NCBI RefSeq assembly: GCF_001895025.1
Contig: NZ_BCXI01000016.1
Location: forward strand, 1 to 64,000
DNA from: Rhodococcus zopfii NBRC 100606 = JCM 9919
GTDB lineage: Bacteria > Actinomycetota > Actinomycetes > Mycobacteriales > Mycobacteriaceae
Length of the DNA: 64,000 nucleotides
Direction of reading: 5' to 3'
The translations under genes were made by a program, and so were the position numbers. Shown here in pieces: positions 1 through 13,212 of this stretch; the stretch's first letter is position 1; the number at the start of each line of letters is the position of its first letter. The notes under the pieces were generated by a model. That model searched no databases. It was not told the DNA's origin and saw nothing but the letters and a program-made list of their open reading frames with translations.

Positions 1-2511
<2,511 letters not shown>

Positions 2512-2520
2512 GTTCAGGAC

Positions 2521-3396
2521 GTGTCAGACGATTCTCCCCGCGGACAGGCGGCACTGCTCGGCCCCGCCGAGGTCCGGACCCTCGCCGAGGAGTTCGGCGT
2601 CCGCCCCACCAAGCAGTTGGGCCAGAACTTCGTGCACGACGCCAACACTGTGCGGCGCATCGTGTCGGTTGCCGGCGTGGGCCGCGACGACGTGGTGCTC
2701 GAGGTCGGCCCGGGCCTGGGATCGCTGACTCTCGCCCTGCTCGACGTCGTGGACCGGGTGATCGCGGTCGAGATCGACCCGAAGCTCGCCGCGCGGCTGC
2801 CCGAGACCGTCGCACAGCGCGCACCCGAGCTGGCCGGAAACCTCGATGTCGCGCTGCGGGACGCGATGAAGGTGCGGCCGGACGAGTTGCCGGTCGCCCC
2901 GACCGCGCTCGTCGCAAACCTGCCGTACAACGTCGCGGTCCCGGTACTGCTGCACCTGTTCGCCGAGTTCCCGTCCCTGCGCACCGCGCTGGTGATGGTC
3001 CAGTCCGAGGTCGCCGACCGGCTCGCCGCGCCCCCCGGCAGCAAGGTGTACGGCGTGCCCAGCGTCAAGGCCTGCTTCTTCGGGGAGGTGCGTCGCGCCG
3101 GCGCGGTCGGGCGCGCGGTCTTCTGGCCCGTGCCGCAGGTCGAATCCGGTCTCGTGCGAATCGACCGCTACACCGAACCGCCGTGGCCCATGGATGCCGA
3201 GAGTCGCCGACGCGTCTTCGCGGTCGTCGATGCCGCATTCGCGCAGCGCCGTAAGACGTTGCGCGCGGCGCTGAGCGGGTGGGCAGGCTCGGCGGCCGAG
3301 GCGGAACGACGTCTGATCGCGGCGGGTATCGACCCGTCGATGCGCGGCGAGAAACTCGACGCCGCAGCGTTCGTGCGGCTCGCGGGCACCGAGTGA
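2521..3396 (+). CDS. rsmA: 16S rRNA (A1518/A1519-N6) dimethyltransferase KsgA
   Basis: Adds four methyl groups from SAM to two adjacent adenines in helix 45 of 16S rRNA during small-subunit maturation. The 291-aa product has [10 protein letters not shown] near the N-terminus, SAM motif [12 protein letters not shown] at about 61-71, and the diagnostic NLPYN target-base motif starting at residue 133. Length is usual for the family. The GTG at 2521 lies 9 bp after the second rpfB, in the conserved rpfB-ksgA arrangement. In mycobacteria ispE follows directly; here cspA and a WYL regulator lie between. Confidence 0.95.
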   Translation: MSDDSPRGQAALLGPAEVRTLAEEFGVRPTKQLGQNFVHDANTVRRIVSVAGVGRDDVVLEVGPGLGSLTLALLDVVDRVIAVEIDPKLAARLPETVAQRAPELAGNLDVALRDAMKVRPDELPVAPTALVANLPYNVAVPVLLHLFAEFPSLRTALVMVQSEVADRLAAPPGSKVYGVPSVKACFFGEVRRAGAVGRAVFWPVPQVESGLVRIDRYTEPPWPMDAESRRRVFAVVDAAFAQRRKTLRAALSGWAGSAAEAERRLIAAGIDPSMRGEKLDAAAFVRLAGTE

Positions 3397-3665
3397 CGGC
3401 CCACCCCTGCTCCCAGATCGACGGCCCACCGGCGTTGTTTACCAGGATCATTCGTCTCGTGGTTGCGTGGTCGCGAAGTCTGTGATCTACTTGTCCACGG
3501 TCGTTAGGTAGTGTGTTAGTGGTTTACCCTCGCACATTTCTGGTTGCGAGCGGATGCGATAGCCACCACGGAAATCGTTTCAGCCGTCGAGTGACAGACC
3601 CGGACGGTGTTCAGCCGTCCGACGACGGGGAGGCGACCGCTTCCCCACAGCAGTAAGGAAACAAC
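3397..3665 (+). promoter_or_regulatory. cspA upstream region with probable long 5' UTR
   Basis: This stretch has no gene. It should hold the cspA promoter and a leader ending in the ribosome-binding site AAGGAAA at about 3656-3662, six or so bases before ATG. Cold-shock mRNAs commonly carry long structured leaders that switch translation with temperature. No single promoter stood out: TTGTCC near 3491 with a TA-rich block about 16 bp on is weak. Confidence 0.4.
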
Positions 3666-3872
3666 ATGGCTGAAGGTACCGTGAAGTGGTTCAACGGCGA
3701 AAAGGGCTTCGGCTTCATCGCTCCGGCCGACGGTTCGGCTGACGTCTTCGTGCACTTCTCCGAGATCCAGGGCCGCGGCTTCCGCACCCTCGAGGAGAAC
3801 CAGCGCGTGAGCTTCGAGATCGGCCAGGGCCAGAAGGGCCCGCAGGCCACCGGCGTCAACGTCATCGGCTGA
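3666..3872 (+). CDS. cspA: Cold-shock protein, CspA family
   Basis: Single cold-shock domain protein of 68 aa that binds single-stranded RNA/DNA and melts mRNA structure. RNP1 KGFGFI is at 13-18 and RNP2 VFVHF at 27-31; the start [10 protein letters not shown] is typical of actinobacterial major Csp proteins. A good Shine-Dalgarno (AAGGAAA) precedes the ATG. The gene is monocistronic, bounded by a long leader and a strong terminator, and is flanked by a convergent WYL regulator. It interrupts the usual ksgA-ispE order. Confidence 0.95.
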   Translation: MAEGTVKWFNGEKGFGFIAPADGSADVFVHFSEIQGRGFRTLEENQRVSFEIGQGQKGPQATGVNVIG

Positions 3873-3888
3873 TACCGATACCTCCGCG

Positions 3889-3922
3889 AAACCCCGGAAC
3901 TCGCAACGAGTTCCGGGGTTTT
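3889..3922 (+). terminator. Rho-independent terminator of cspA
   Basis: A perfect 14-bp stem, AAACCCCGGAACTC (3889-3902) paired with GAGTTCCGGGGTTT (3908-3921), closes a 5-nt loop and runs into a short T tract. The A-rich 5' arm means it can also serve the convergent WYL regulator gene. Confidence 0.85.
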
Positions 3923-3955
3923 GTGCTGTAAACAGTTGTTGGGGTCGACTTTTCG

Positions 3956-4924
3956 TCAGGCACGTTCGTACCGGGCGGCCAGTTGCGTGTGCCGCTCGGC
4001 CAGGGCCCGGCACGCGCCGCGCAGTTCGGGCGGATCCAGGACCGTGAAATCGACGTCGAACGCGCGCAGCCAGCCAGCGATCGACTCCAGCGACCGCCCG
4101 TCGAGCACCACGGCGCAACTGGCGTCGTCGACGAGTTCCACACTGCCCCAGTCGTCGTCCACCTTCGGGGTGATCTCGTCGAACGGTGCGTGCAGCAGTA
4201 CCCGGGCCCGCACCTGCGCGGCGCTGCGCCGGATTCCGCGCGCCACGAACTCGGCCGCGCCGCCCGGCGGCAGTTCCCGCGGCGTGAACCGCGGACCCGT
4301 GGGGATCTTCGGTTCCATCCGGTCGACGCGGAACGTGCGCCAGTCCTCCCGGCCGACGTCCCATGCCACCAGATACCAACGCAATCGCGATCGCACCAGG
4401 CGATATGGTTCGACCTCGCGCCGCGCGAATTCCCCGTCGTGCGTGCGATAGTCGAATCGCAGTCGTTGGTGGTCGTGGCATACGGCGGCGACCGCGCTCA
4501 GTAGCCCCGCATCCACCGCCGAAGCCGCGGGCCTCCGGTCCACCACCTCGACCTCCAGTGCCGCGAGCCGGTGCCGCAACCGCGACGGCATCACCTGCCG
4601 CAGCTTGACCAGTGCCCGGGTCGCGGCCTCGCCGATCCCGGTGACCGAGTCGTTGGCGCCGGCTTGCAAGGCGAAGGCGACGGCCACGACCTCCTCGTCG
4701 TCGAGCAGCAGCGGTGGCATCTCGGCGCCCGCACCCAGCCGGTAGCCGCCACCGACACCGACGGTCGCGTCCACCGGATATCCGAGGTCGCGGAGCTTGT
4801 CGACGTCGCGCCGCACCGTCCGGGTGGTGATCGACAGCCGGGCCGCGAGTTCGGCCCCCGACCAGTCCCGTCGGGTCTGTAGGAGGGACAGCAGCCGGAG
4901 CAGGCGGGCGGAGGTTTCACGCAT
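3956..4924 (-). CDS. WYL-domain transcriptional regulator
   Basis: Predicted DNA-binding regulator of 322 aa: an N-terminal helix-turn-helix of the DeoR/HTH_11 type (about 5-60, with [19 protein letters not shown]) and a C-terminal WYL region (about 135-320) thought to bind nucleotides or other ligands. The ATG at 4924 starts [12 protein letters not shown], the normal beginning for this family. It is convergent with cspA and divergent from ispE, about 95 bp away. The family includes PafB/C-like DNA-damage regulators, but a lone copy with no partner is more likely a local repressor. Target unknown. Confidence 0.85.
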   Translation of the reverse strand: MRETSARLLRLLSLLQTRRDWSGAELAARLSITTRTVRRDVDKLRDLGYPVDATVGVGGGYRLGAGAEMPPLLLDDEEVVAVAFALQAGANDSVTGIGEAATRALVKLRQVMPSRLRHRLAALEVEVVDRRPAASAVDAGLLSAVAAVCHDHQRLRFDYRTHDGEFARREVEPYRLVRSRLRWYLVAWDVGREDWRTFRVDRMEPKIPTGPRFTPRELPPGGAAEFVARGIRRSAAQVRARVLLHAPFDEITPKVDDDWGSVELVDDASCAVVLDGRSLESIAGWLRAFDVDFTVLDPPELRGACRALAERHTQLAARYERA

Positions 4925-5019
4925 GCGACGACGATCCCACGTATCGCGGACGGGTTCGGTCCTATTTCCGATGGCGGCCGAACCGTGGGGGCAGCGCGGT
5001 CCGGGTAAGCTCAGTACTC

Positions 5020-5946
5020 GTGCTTTCCGTCGTTCCGACGCCCGTCACGGTGCGGGCCCCGTCCAAGGTCAACCTGCATCTTGCAGTCGGTGACCTGCGT
5101 GAGGACGGCTACCACGAGCTGCGCACCGTGTTCCAGGCCCTGTCGCTGAGCGACGAGGTCTCGGTGGTTCCGGCCGACGCGTTGAGCGTGCAGGTGCGCG
5201 GCGCGGACGCCGAGCTGGTGCCCGCCGACTCCACCAACCTGGCGTGGCGGGCAGCCGAACTCGTCGCCGCGCGCGCCGGCCGCGAACCCGCGGTCGCGAT
5301 CATGATCGACAAGGGCATCCCGGTCGCGGGCGGCATGGCAGGTGGCAGCGCCGACGCCGCCGCCACCCTCGTCGCGCTCGACGCTCTGTGGCACCTGGGG
5401 CTCGGACGCGACGAACTCGACGAACTCGCCGCCGAACTCGGCAGCGACGTGCCGTTCTGCCTGCACGGCGGGATCGCCATCGGCACCGGCCGCGGCGAGC
5501 ACCTGGTGCCCGTGCTGTCGCGGCACACCTTCCACTGGGTGCTCGCGCTCGCCAAGGACGGCCTGTCCACGCCGGTGGTGTTCCGCGAACTGGACCGGCT
5601 CCGCGCCGAGGGCGACCCGCGCCGGGTCGACGGCACCGACGAGCTGCTGCATGCGCTCGCCGGCGGTGATCCGCACGTGCTCGCACCCCTGCTCGGCAAC
5701 GACCTGCAGGCGGCGGCGCTGTCGCTGAACCCGGCGCTGCGTCGTACCCTGCGTGCCGGGGTGGAGGCCGGGGCGTTGGCCGGCATCGTGTCCGGCTCGG
5801 GCCCGACCTGCGCGTTCCTGTGCGCCGACGAGGACGCCGCGGTCACCGTGAGCGCCGAGCTCGCCGGTGCGGGCGTGTGCCGCACGGTGCGCGTCGCATC
5901 CGGTCCGGTCCACGGCGCCCGCGTCGTCGGCGCCTCCACCCCCTGA
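5020..5946 (+). CDS. ispE: 4-diphosphocytidyl-2-C-methyl-D-erythritol kinase IspE
   Basis: Fourth step of the MEP isoprenoid pathway: ATP-dependent phosphorylation of CDP-methylerythritol. The 308-aa protein is a GHMP kinase: N-terminal APSKVNLHL substrate-binding motif, ATP-binding glycine loop [15 protein letters not shown] at about residues 100-114, and a C-terminal GSGPTCAFL motif. GTG is the likely start. Conserved neighbour of rpfB and ksgA in mycobacteria. The ABC-F gene follows after about 50 bp and may be cotranscribed. Confidence 0.95.
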   Translation: MLSVVPTPVTVRAPSKVNLHLAVGDLREDGYHELRTVFQALSLSDEVSVVPADALSVQVRGADAELVPADSTNLAWRAAELVAARAGREPAVAIMIDKGIPVAGGMAGGSADAAATLVALDALWHLGLGRDELDELAAELGSDVPFCLHGGIAIGTGRGEHLVPVLSRHTFHWVLALAKDGLSTPVVFRELDRLRAEGDPRRVDGTDELLHALAGGDPHVLAPLLGNDLQAAALSLNPALRRTLRAGVEAGALAGIVSGSGPTCAFLCADEDAAVTVSAELAGAGVCRTVRVASGPVHGARVVGASTP

Positions 5947-5998
5947 CCCCCCCGACCACTGACCCCGATCCTCGAAAATCCGGAAGGCTCTGCTCCGC

Positions 5999-7798
<1,800 letters not shown>

Positions 7799-7886
7799 CG
7801 CCCCGGTGAAGGCGCCTCTTGACCTCGAGCCGACTCGAGGTCGGACGATGGGTCGTGTCAGCGGACAACACCCATCAGGAGGATCG

Positions 7887-8315
7887 ATGTCTACAGCCGA
7901 AACATCCAGTCCCTCAACTGTTCCGTCGCGATCGCGGCCGGCCGGCCGGCCCGTCGTCGTGGCTTCCGCGGTCGCGGGAGCGCTCGTCCTCAACCTCGTC
8001 CTGTGGCTGATCGGTCTGGCCGCGGGCGGCTCGTTCGAGCACACCGACGCGGGCGAGACCGTCAGCGCCGCGCCCGGCGGCGTCGTACTCATGACCGTTC
8101 TTCCGCTCGGTGTCGGCCTGACGGTCGCGGTCCTGCTCGGCCTGTGGTGGCACGGGTTCGTGCGGATCGCTCAGGTGGTGGGGGCGTTGCTGCCGCTCGC
8201 CACGATCACCGGCACGCTCTCGGCGGATTTCGACACGGCCAGCACCGTGACGCTGACCCTCATGCACGTCGTGATCGCCGCCGCAGCCGTCGTCGCGCTG
8301 GAAAGAGTGCGCTGA
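7887..8315 (+). CDS. Small four-helix membrane protein, DUF6069-like
   Basis: 142-aa predicted inner-membrane protein with four hydrophobic stretches (about 22-46, 62-86, 92-108, 118-138) and a Ser/Pro-rich cytoplasmic N-terminus. The ATG at 7887 is fixed by a perfect AGGAGG at 7877-7882. The pattern resembles the DUF6069 family; function unknown. It is about 90 bp after the ABC-F gene on the same strand and ends before a strong inverted repeat shared with a convergent operon. Confidence 0.7.
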   Translation: MSTAETSSPSTVPSRSRPAGRPVVVASAVAGALVLNLVLWLIGLAAGGSFEHTDAGETVSAAPGGVVLMTVLPLGVGLTVAVLLGLWWHGFVRIAQVVGALLPLATITGTLSADFDTASTVTLTLMHVVIAAAAVVALERVR

Positions 8316-8320
8316 CGCGC

Positions 8321-8362
8321 GGTGTGCACTCTCGGCGGTTCCAACCGCCGAGAGTGCACACC
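8321..8362. terminator. Perfect 20-bp inverted repeat between convergent genes
   Basis: GGTGTGCACTCTCGGCGGTT (8321-8340) is followed by 2 nt and its exact reverse complement (8343-8362). It lies between the DUF6069-like gene and the convergent acyl-CoA dehydrogenase. There is no T tract, so it would be a bidirectional hairpin terminator or processing site rather than a classical Rho-independent one. Confidence 0.65.
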
Positions 8363-8377
8363 GGGCGGCGAAGCCGC

Positions 8378-9538
8378 CTACAGCCCCAGCAGCTTGCTGA
8401 TGATCTCGTTCATGATCTCGGTGGTGCCGCCGCCGATGCCGAGGACGCGGGCGTCGCGGAAGTGCCGCTCGACCTCGCTCTCGCGCATCAGGCCGATACC
8501 ACCGGCGAGCTGAACGGCCTCCATCACGGCGTGGTCGCAGACCTTCACCGCGTTGTTCTTGGCCATCGACGTCTCGAGCAACATGCCCTCGCCGTTGACC
8601 CAGCGCTCCGCAACGGAACGGCAGAATGTCTGTGCCGCAGTGATTTCGGTGGCAAGGTCGGCAAGGCGGTGACGGACGACCTGGCGCTTGGACAGCGGGC
8701 GTCCCATCGTCTCCCGGGACTTGACCCACTCGACCGTCAGGTCGAAGCAGCGCTGCGCGGTCGCTACCGCCTGGAACGCGAGCGACAGGCGCTCGCCCTG
8801 GAACTGCTGCGCGATCTGGCCGAAGGCCGAGTTCTCGGCGCCGACGAGGTTCGCGACGGGCACGCGCACGTCGTCGTAGAAGAGCTCGGCGGTGTCCGAG
8901 CACAGCCAGCCCATCTTGTCGAGCTTGCGGGACACCGTGAATCCCGGTGTGTCCGTGGGCACGACGATCAGCGAGATGCCGCCGGCGCCGGCGTCGCCGG
9001 TGCGCACCGCGGTGGTGACGAAGTCGGCGCGGGTACCGGAGGTGATGTACAGCTTCGAGCCGTTGATCACGTACTCGTCGCCGTCGCGGCGCGCGGTGGT
9101 GCGGATGTTTGCGACATCGGAGCCGCCGCTGGGCTCGGTGATGGCCAGCGAGCCGATGATCCGGCCCTCGAGCGCGGGACGGGCGAACCGGTCGATGAGA
9201 TCGGTGTTCCCAGACGAGATGATGTGCGGGGTCGCGATGCCGTGGCTGAACAGTGCCGAGATCAGACCGGACGAGCCGCCCGCGAGGATGATCTCCTCGA
9301 GGATCGCGAGCATGTCCAGCGGGTTTCCGCCGGAGCCGCCGTGTTCCTCGGCGACGGACGCGCCCAGCAGGCCCGCCTCGGCGGCCTTGCGGTGCAACTC
9401 CCGCGGAATTGCGCCCTCACGTTCCCAGGTGTCGAGGTGCGGGACGATCTCCTTGCGCGTGAAGTCGGCGGTGAGCTGCCGCAGCGCCTTCCGCTCGTCG
9501 GTGTCCCAGCGCAGGATTTCGGTGGTGGTCATCGTCAT
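8378..9538 (-). CDS. Acyl-CoA dehydrogenase
   Basis: FAD-dependent alpha,beta-dehydrogenation of an acyl-CoA. The 386-aa protein has the three-part ACAD fold: helical N-terminus, beta domain with LAITEPSGGSDVA around 120-132 and TSGTRADF, and a C-terminal helical domain ending in GIGGGTTEIMNEIISKLLGL. The usual Glu before GT in many ACADs is Gly here, so the base probably sits elsewhere, as in isovaleryl-type enzymes. The ATG overlaps the stop of the upstream enoyl-CoA hydratase (ATGA), so it is the third gene of a thiolase/ECH/ACAD operon opposite a TetR gene. Substrate unknown. Confidence 0.9.
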   Translation of the reverse strand: MTMTTTEILRWDTDERKALRQLTADFTRKEIVPHLDTWEREGAIPRELHRKAAEAGLLGASVAEEHGGSGGNPLDMLAILEEIILAGGSSGLISALFSHGIATPHIISSGNTDLIDRFARPALEGRIIGSLAITEPSGGSDVANIRTTARRDGDEYVINGSKLYITSGTRADFVTTAVRTGDAGAGGISLIVVPTDTPGFTVSRKLDKMGWLCSDTAELFYDDVRVPVANLVGAENSAFGQIAQQFQGERLSLAFQAVATAQRCFDLTVEWVKSRETMGRPLSKRQVVRHRLADLATEITAAQTFCRSVAERWVNGEGMLLETSMAKNNAVKVCDHAVMEAVQLAGGIGLMRESEVERHFRDARVLGIGGGTTEIMNEIISKLLGL

Positions 9539-10329
9539 TCGCCCTTCCAGACGGGTGCGCGCTTCTGCATGAAGGCCATGACGCCTTCGAGGGTGTCGGC
9601 GCTGGTGGTGAGTCGGCCCAGTGCCTCGTCGGTCAGTGCCCAGGCCTGCTCCTCGGCGGCGACCTTGCCGTCGACGATGCCCTGGGCGACGATCTTGCTT
9701 GCCTGCACGGCCAGCGGAGCACCCGCGGCGACGTCCTCGGCGAGCGCCAGAGCCGTGGACAGGACGTCCGTCTGCGGCACCACCCGGTTGACCAGGCCCC
9801 ACCGCAGCGCGTCCTGCGCGGACATCGGCTTGCCCGTCAGGATCAGCTCCATCGCGACCGCGCGCGGGATGGCCTGACCGATACGGAACACGCCGCCGGC
9901 GCCCGCGATGAGCCCGCGATGCACTTCCGGGAGGCCGAATTCGGCGCTGTCCGAGGCGACGACGAGGTCGCTCGCGAGAGCCAGTTCGGTGCCGCCGCCG
10001 AGCGCGGTGCCGTTCACCGCAGCGATGACCGGCTTGCGGATGTGGTGCTTGACCACACCGGCGAAGCCCCAGTGCGCGGTCTCGGGCGGGGTGACGCCGT
10101 CGGGGCCGGCGGTGCCCAGGGCCTTGAGATCGGCGCCGCCGCAGAACACGCTGTCGCCGGCGCCGGTGAGCACGACCGCCCGGATGTCCTTGTCGCTGTC
10201 GGCGCGCTCCCACGCCTCACCGAGTCCCTGGTGCACGGCCGCGTTGATGCTGTTCGCGGCGCGGGGACGGTTGATGGCGACGAGCAGGGTGTGGTCCCGC
10301 TGCTCGACGAGAACGACAGGTTCGGTCAC
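9535..10329 (-). CDS. Enoyl-CoA hydratase/isomerase family protein
   Basis: Crotonase-fold protein of 264 aa, probably hydrating a trans-2-enoyl-CoA. The oxyanion-hole regions SVFCGGADLK (about 62-71) and NGTALGGGTELALASD (about 103-118) are intact. Both catalytic acids have counterparts: Glu in GGGTEL and Glu in GLPEVHRGL. The GTG start overlaps the stop of the thiolase-like gene (GTGA) and the stop overlaps the start of the acyl-CoA dehydrogenase, showing tight translational coupling. Confidence 0.9.
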   Translation of the reverse strand: MTEPVVLVEQRDHTLLVAINRPRAANSINAAVHQGLGEAWERADSDKDIRAVVLTGAGDSVFCGGADLKALGTAGPDGVTPPETAHWGFAGVVKHHIRKPVIAAVNGTALGGGTELALASDLVVASDSAEFGLPEVHRGLIAGAGGVFRIGQAIPRAVAMELILTGKPMSAQDALRWGLVNRVVPQTDVLSTALALAEDVAAGAPLAVQASKIVAQGIVDGKVAAEEQAWALTDEALGRLTTSADTLEGVMAFMQKRAPVWKGE

Positions 10330-11849
10330 GATGCGGACTCCTCGGAGGGCTGGGCGGTGAGGGTGACGGTGAGGGCGCCGCCGGCGTCGACGACGCGGAC
10401 GGTCTGCCCGATGACGCCGGGGCCGGCCGCGAGGATCGCGGCGCCGGCGGCGTCGGTGTAGCCGGAGACCCGACGGCCGTCGGGGGTGAGTCCGACGAGG
10501 AATCCGGTGGCCGGATTGCCGTCGCGCCCGTATTCGGCTGTGGCGGTGACAACTTCGACGTCGCCCTGGTAGTCGAGGGCGGCTTCGGGCGCGGTTGCGG
10601 GCAGCAGCACCGGCTCCGGGTCGCCGATGTAGCCGTTGGTGTGCGGCGCCGCGGCGAGGAGGACGGTGTGCTGGTACGTCAGGTATCCGCCGTTGCCGTG
10701 CACGAGGGCGAGCTCGCCGTGGGTGCGCAGCCGCCGCGCGACCGCGACGATCGAGTGCAGCGTGTAGCTGTTGAGCGGTCCGCCGAAGAACGAGTGTCCA
10801 CCGGTGACGCTGGGGACGGTCTCGCGCGGCAGCCCGAGGTGCTCGACGAGCAGCTTCGGTACCACCGGGAAGCAGCTGTAGGCGTCGACGATGTCGAGGT
10901 CGCGGGCCTTGATGTCGGCTCGCGACAGGGTGCGGGCCAGGGCGTCGGCGAGCGCGGCCGAGCGGCCGAAGTCCGCGCGGGCGAGCACGTCGGCGGGTTC
11001 GGTCGCACCAGCACCGCCCCAGACGTACACCAGCTTGTCGTCGTCGATGCCGAGGTCGCGGGCGACGGCGAGGGAGGTCACGACGACCGCCGCGGCCTGG
11101 TCGACGAACGGCATCGCGTTCATCAGCAGCGGGTACGGATCGGTCACCCTCCGATTGCGGGGGCCGGGGGTCGCGATGTCCTCGGCGGTGCGCAGGTCGG
11201 GGTTCCACGCGGCGGGGTTGTTCCCGGCGATCTCGGAGAACGCGGCGTAGAGCTGTGCGGACCATGCGACGGACTCGTCGTGTCCGTGCCCGGCGTCGAA
11301 GCTCAGCCGGTTCTCGAACAGCGGGTACACGCGGGTCGGGGCGATCATCGCGGCGCGTTGCATGGCGACGCTGCCCAGGTCGTCCGGGTCGAACGCGGGC
11401 GGGCCACCGGGCGCGGTGGCCCACCCGAGTGCGGCGGGGCCGGTGCCGGTCTTGGCGGCGCCGGTGACCGAGGCCTGCGATTCGCCACCGACGAGCAGCG
11501 CGATCGTGCTCGTGCCCGCGGCGATGTCGTGGGCGATCAGGTCGAGCAGCGCGGCGGGCCAGTGTCCGCCGATCGGCGTGGTCGAGGTGTGCTCGGGGGT
11601 CGCGCCGAGGCGGTCGGCGAGCAGTCCCGGCAGGTCGTCGTACGCCCAGCTCGCGGTCTTGACCGCGCGGACGGTGTCGACGCGGGCGGCCAGGGCGGCC
11701 GGGTCGGCGACACCGGTGTCGGCGAGAGCCGCGGTGGTGGCCTCGTGGATCAGGTCGAGTGGTTCGCGGGGGGCGGCCGGGGCGCCGGCGCGGCCGGAGC
11801 GGAGGTCGCCGACACCGATCACGACCGGTATCCGGGTGGGGTCTGCCAT
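10326..11849 (-). CDS. Thiolase-like acetyl-CoA acetyltransferase / lipid-transfer-type protein
   Basis: 507-aa member of the SCP-x/lipid-transfer branch of the thiolase superfamily. The N-terminus IPVVIGVGDLRSG and the later VDAYSCFP, GGHSFFGGPLNSY and GNGGYLTYQH motifs are typical of this group, and a C-terminal beta-rich extension (about 420-507) is also usual. The nucleophilic Cys expected after the N-terminal core in biosynthetic thiolases is not obvious, so it may catalyse a retro-aldol or thiolytic step of its own. The ATG at 11849 is the first gene of the operon; the divergent TetR gene starts about 100 bp away. Confidence 0.82.
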   Translation of the reverse strand: MADPTRIPVVIGVGDLRSGRAGAPAAPREPLDLIHEATTAALADTGVADPAALAARVDTVRAVKTASWAYDDLPGLLADRLGATPEHTSTTPIGGHWPAALLDLIAHDIAAGTSTIALLVGGESQASVTGAAKTGTGPAALGWATAPGGPPAFDPDDLGSVAMQRAAMIAPTRVYPLFENRLSFDAGHGHDESVAWSAQLYAAFSEIAGNNPAAWNPDLRTAEDIATPGPRNRRVTDPYPLLMNAMPFVDQAAAVVVTSLAVARDLGIDDDKLVYVWGGAGATEPADVLARADFGRSAALADALARTLSRADIKARDLDIVDAYSCFPVVPKLLVEHLGLPRETVPSVTGGHSFFGGPLNSYTLHSIVAVARRLRTHGELALVHGNGGYLTYQHTVLLAAAPHTNGYIGDPEPVLLPATAPEAALDYQGDVEVVTATAEYGRDGNPATGFLVGLTPDGRRVSGYTDAAGAAILAAGPGVIGQTVRVVDAGGALTVTLTAQPSEESAS

Positions 11850-11896
11850 CACTGTCCTTAAGGGAAGACGCGGTGTTGAACTGACCGAAGAGTAAT

Positions 11897-11915
11897 ACGG
11901 ACTGATCCAGTCTGT
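11897..11915. promoter_or_regulatory. Palindromic operator candidate between TetR and the thiolase operon
   Basis: ACGGACTG, 3 nt, CAGTCTGT forms an interrupted palindrome with one mismatch (7 of 8 pairs), set in an AT-rich patch between the divergent starts at 11849 and 11947. Size and position fit autoregulation by the TetR protein and control of the thiolase/ECH/ACAD operon. Confidence 0.5.
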
Positions 11916-11946
11916 AAATAAAGTCGCGGTCTGGCACACTGCTGGG

Positions 11947-12633
11947 GTGACCGAACCAGCACCCCGCCGCCGTGGTCGGCCTCGCGACGTCGACCTCGAG
12001 GACCGCGTGTTCGACGCCGTGCTCGAGGTCTACTCCGAGACGAGCTGGCGCGGCTTCACCCTCGACGCCGTGGGTCGGCGCGCCCGCGTCGGCCGCGCCG
12101 CCCTGTACCGACGGTGGGACTCCAAGGACGAGCTGCTCGTCCAGGCGCTCGAGGCCCGCAGCCCGCTGCCGGACCCGATCGACACCGGCAGTCTGCGCAC
12201 GGATCTGGTCGAGCTCGCCGGTCAGCTGCTGCGCGGCTACCGCACCACCTCCGGGCTGGTGAGCCTGCGCGTTGCGCTCGACGCCCGAGCACACCCGGAC
12301 CTGCTCGCCCGGCTCACCGACACACTCAACCGCAGCCGGGTGCTCGCGGCCCGCACCATCGTGCATCGCGCGGTCGCGCGCGGCGAGCTGCGCACGGACG
12401 CCTCGGTGACCCTGCTGCTCGAGATGGTCACGGGCGCGGTGCTCAGCCACGTGCTGTTCGCGCTCGGCACCCCGGCCACACCCGGCGAGGACGAGGCGTA
12501 CGCGGAGACGATCGTCGACGCGACCATTCGGGCACTGGCCCCGCCGGGCACGGCCCGGCCGCGCGGTGACACGGATCGGCCACGCCGCCCGAGCGGTGGC
12601 GGCGGCGACGTAACCGAACTGCAATCGAATTGA
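11947..12633 (+). CDS. TetR family transcriptional regulator
   Basis: Predicted repressor of 228 aa. The N-terminal HTH (about 18-65) contains FTLDAVGRRARVGRAALYRRW, the standard TetR recognition-helix pattern, followed by KDELLVQALEAR. The C-terminal ligand domain is of the TetR_C type found in lipid regulators. GTG start; divergent from the thiolase/ECH/ACAD operon with a palindrome between, so an acyl-CoA ligand and control of that operon are plausible but inferred. Confidence 0.88.
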   Translation: MTEPAPRRRGRPRDVDLEDRVFDAVLEVYSETSWRGFTLDAVGRRARVGRAALYRRWDSKDELLVQALEARSPLPDPIDTGSLRTDLVELAGQLLRGYRTTSGLVSLRVALDARAHPDLLARLTDTLNRSRVLAARTIVHRAVARGELRTDASVTLLLEMVTGAVLSHVLFALGTPATPGEDEAYAETIVDATIRALAPPGTARPRGDTDRPRRPSGGGGDVTELQSN

Positions 12634-12729
12634 CCGGCGAGCCTCCGAAACCGATACCGCCCGACGGTGATCCGGGATAGCCTGACTTTCAGGTTCCAAC
12701 AGTGGTCGTACGGGCTCGGGAGGTCGGCG

Positions 12730-13212
12730 ATGGATCTGGAGGCCGTCAGCGCGATCGAGCGGGTCAAGTACCGCTACGCCCGGACGCTCGATACCAAGGA
12801 ATGGGTCGAGTTCGCGGACACACTGATCCCGGAGGCCACCGCCGTCTACGGCGAGCATCTCAGTTTCGAATCCCGCGACGCCTTCGTGGGTTTCCTCGCG
12901 AACACGCTCGGCGCCCACATCGTCACCGAGCATCACTGCAGCCACCCCGAGATCGACCTCGCCCCGGACGGGCAGAGCGCCACCGGGGTGTGGTTGCTCG
13001 CGGACACCGTCGTCATTCCCGAGGACGGGATGTTGCTGCGCGGTTCGGCGTACTACCGCGACCGGTACATGCGGTGCGACGACGGGAAGTGGCGCATCGC
13101 GCACACCTCCTACGAACGGAACTGGGAGACAGTCGTTTCCCTCGACGACATACCGAGCTTCCGGCTCACCTCGAACCGATGGGATCTGCTCGAGGTACCG
13201 CGCGCATCATGA
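12730..13212 (+). CDS. NTF2-like (SnoaL-type) protein
   Basis: 160-aa protein with the cone-shaped NTF2 fold pattern: an N-terminal helix AIERVKYRYARTLD, a central FVGFLANTL and C-terminal strands GKWRIAHTSYERNWE. Members act as isomerases, cyclases or dehydratases or have no activity; the group with IVTEHHCSHPEI motifs in actinobacteria often sits near aromatic or steroid genes. It overlaps the following VOC gene by ATGA, so the two are coupled. Exact reaction unknown. Confidence 0.78.
   Translation: MDLEAVSAIERVKYRYARTLDTKEWVEFADTLIPEATAVYGEHLSFESRDAFVGFLANTLGAHIVTEHHCSHPEIDLAPDGQSATGVWLLADTVVIPEDGMLLRGSAYYRDRYMRCDDGKWRIAHTSYERNWETVVSLDDIPSFRLTSNRWDLLEVPRAS

Noticed and set aside
9535-13104. 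1189-codon open frame on the minus strand
   Set aside because: Only its 3' 265 codons (the enoyl-CoA hydratase) show family motifs; the rest is an antisense shadow of the thiolase-like, TetR and NTF2-like genes, caused by high GC.
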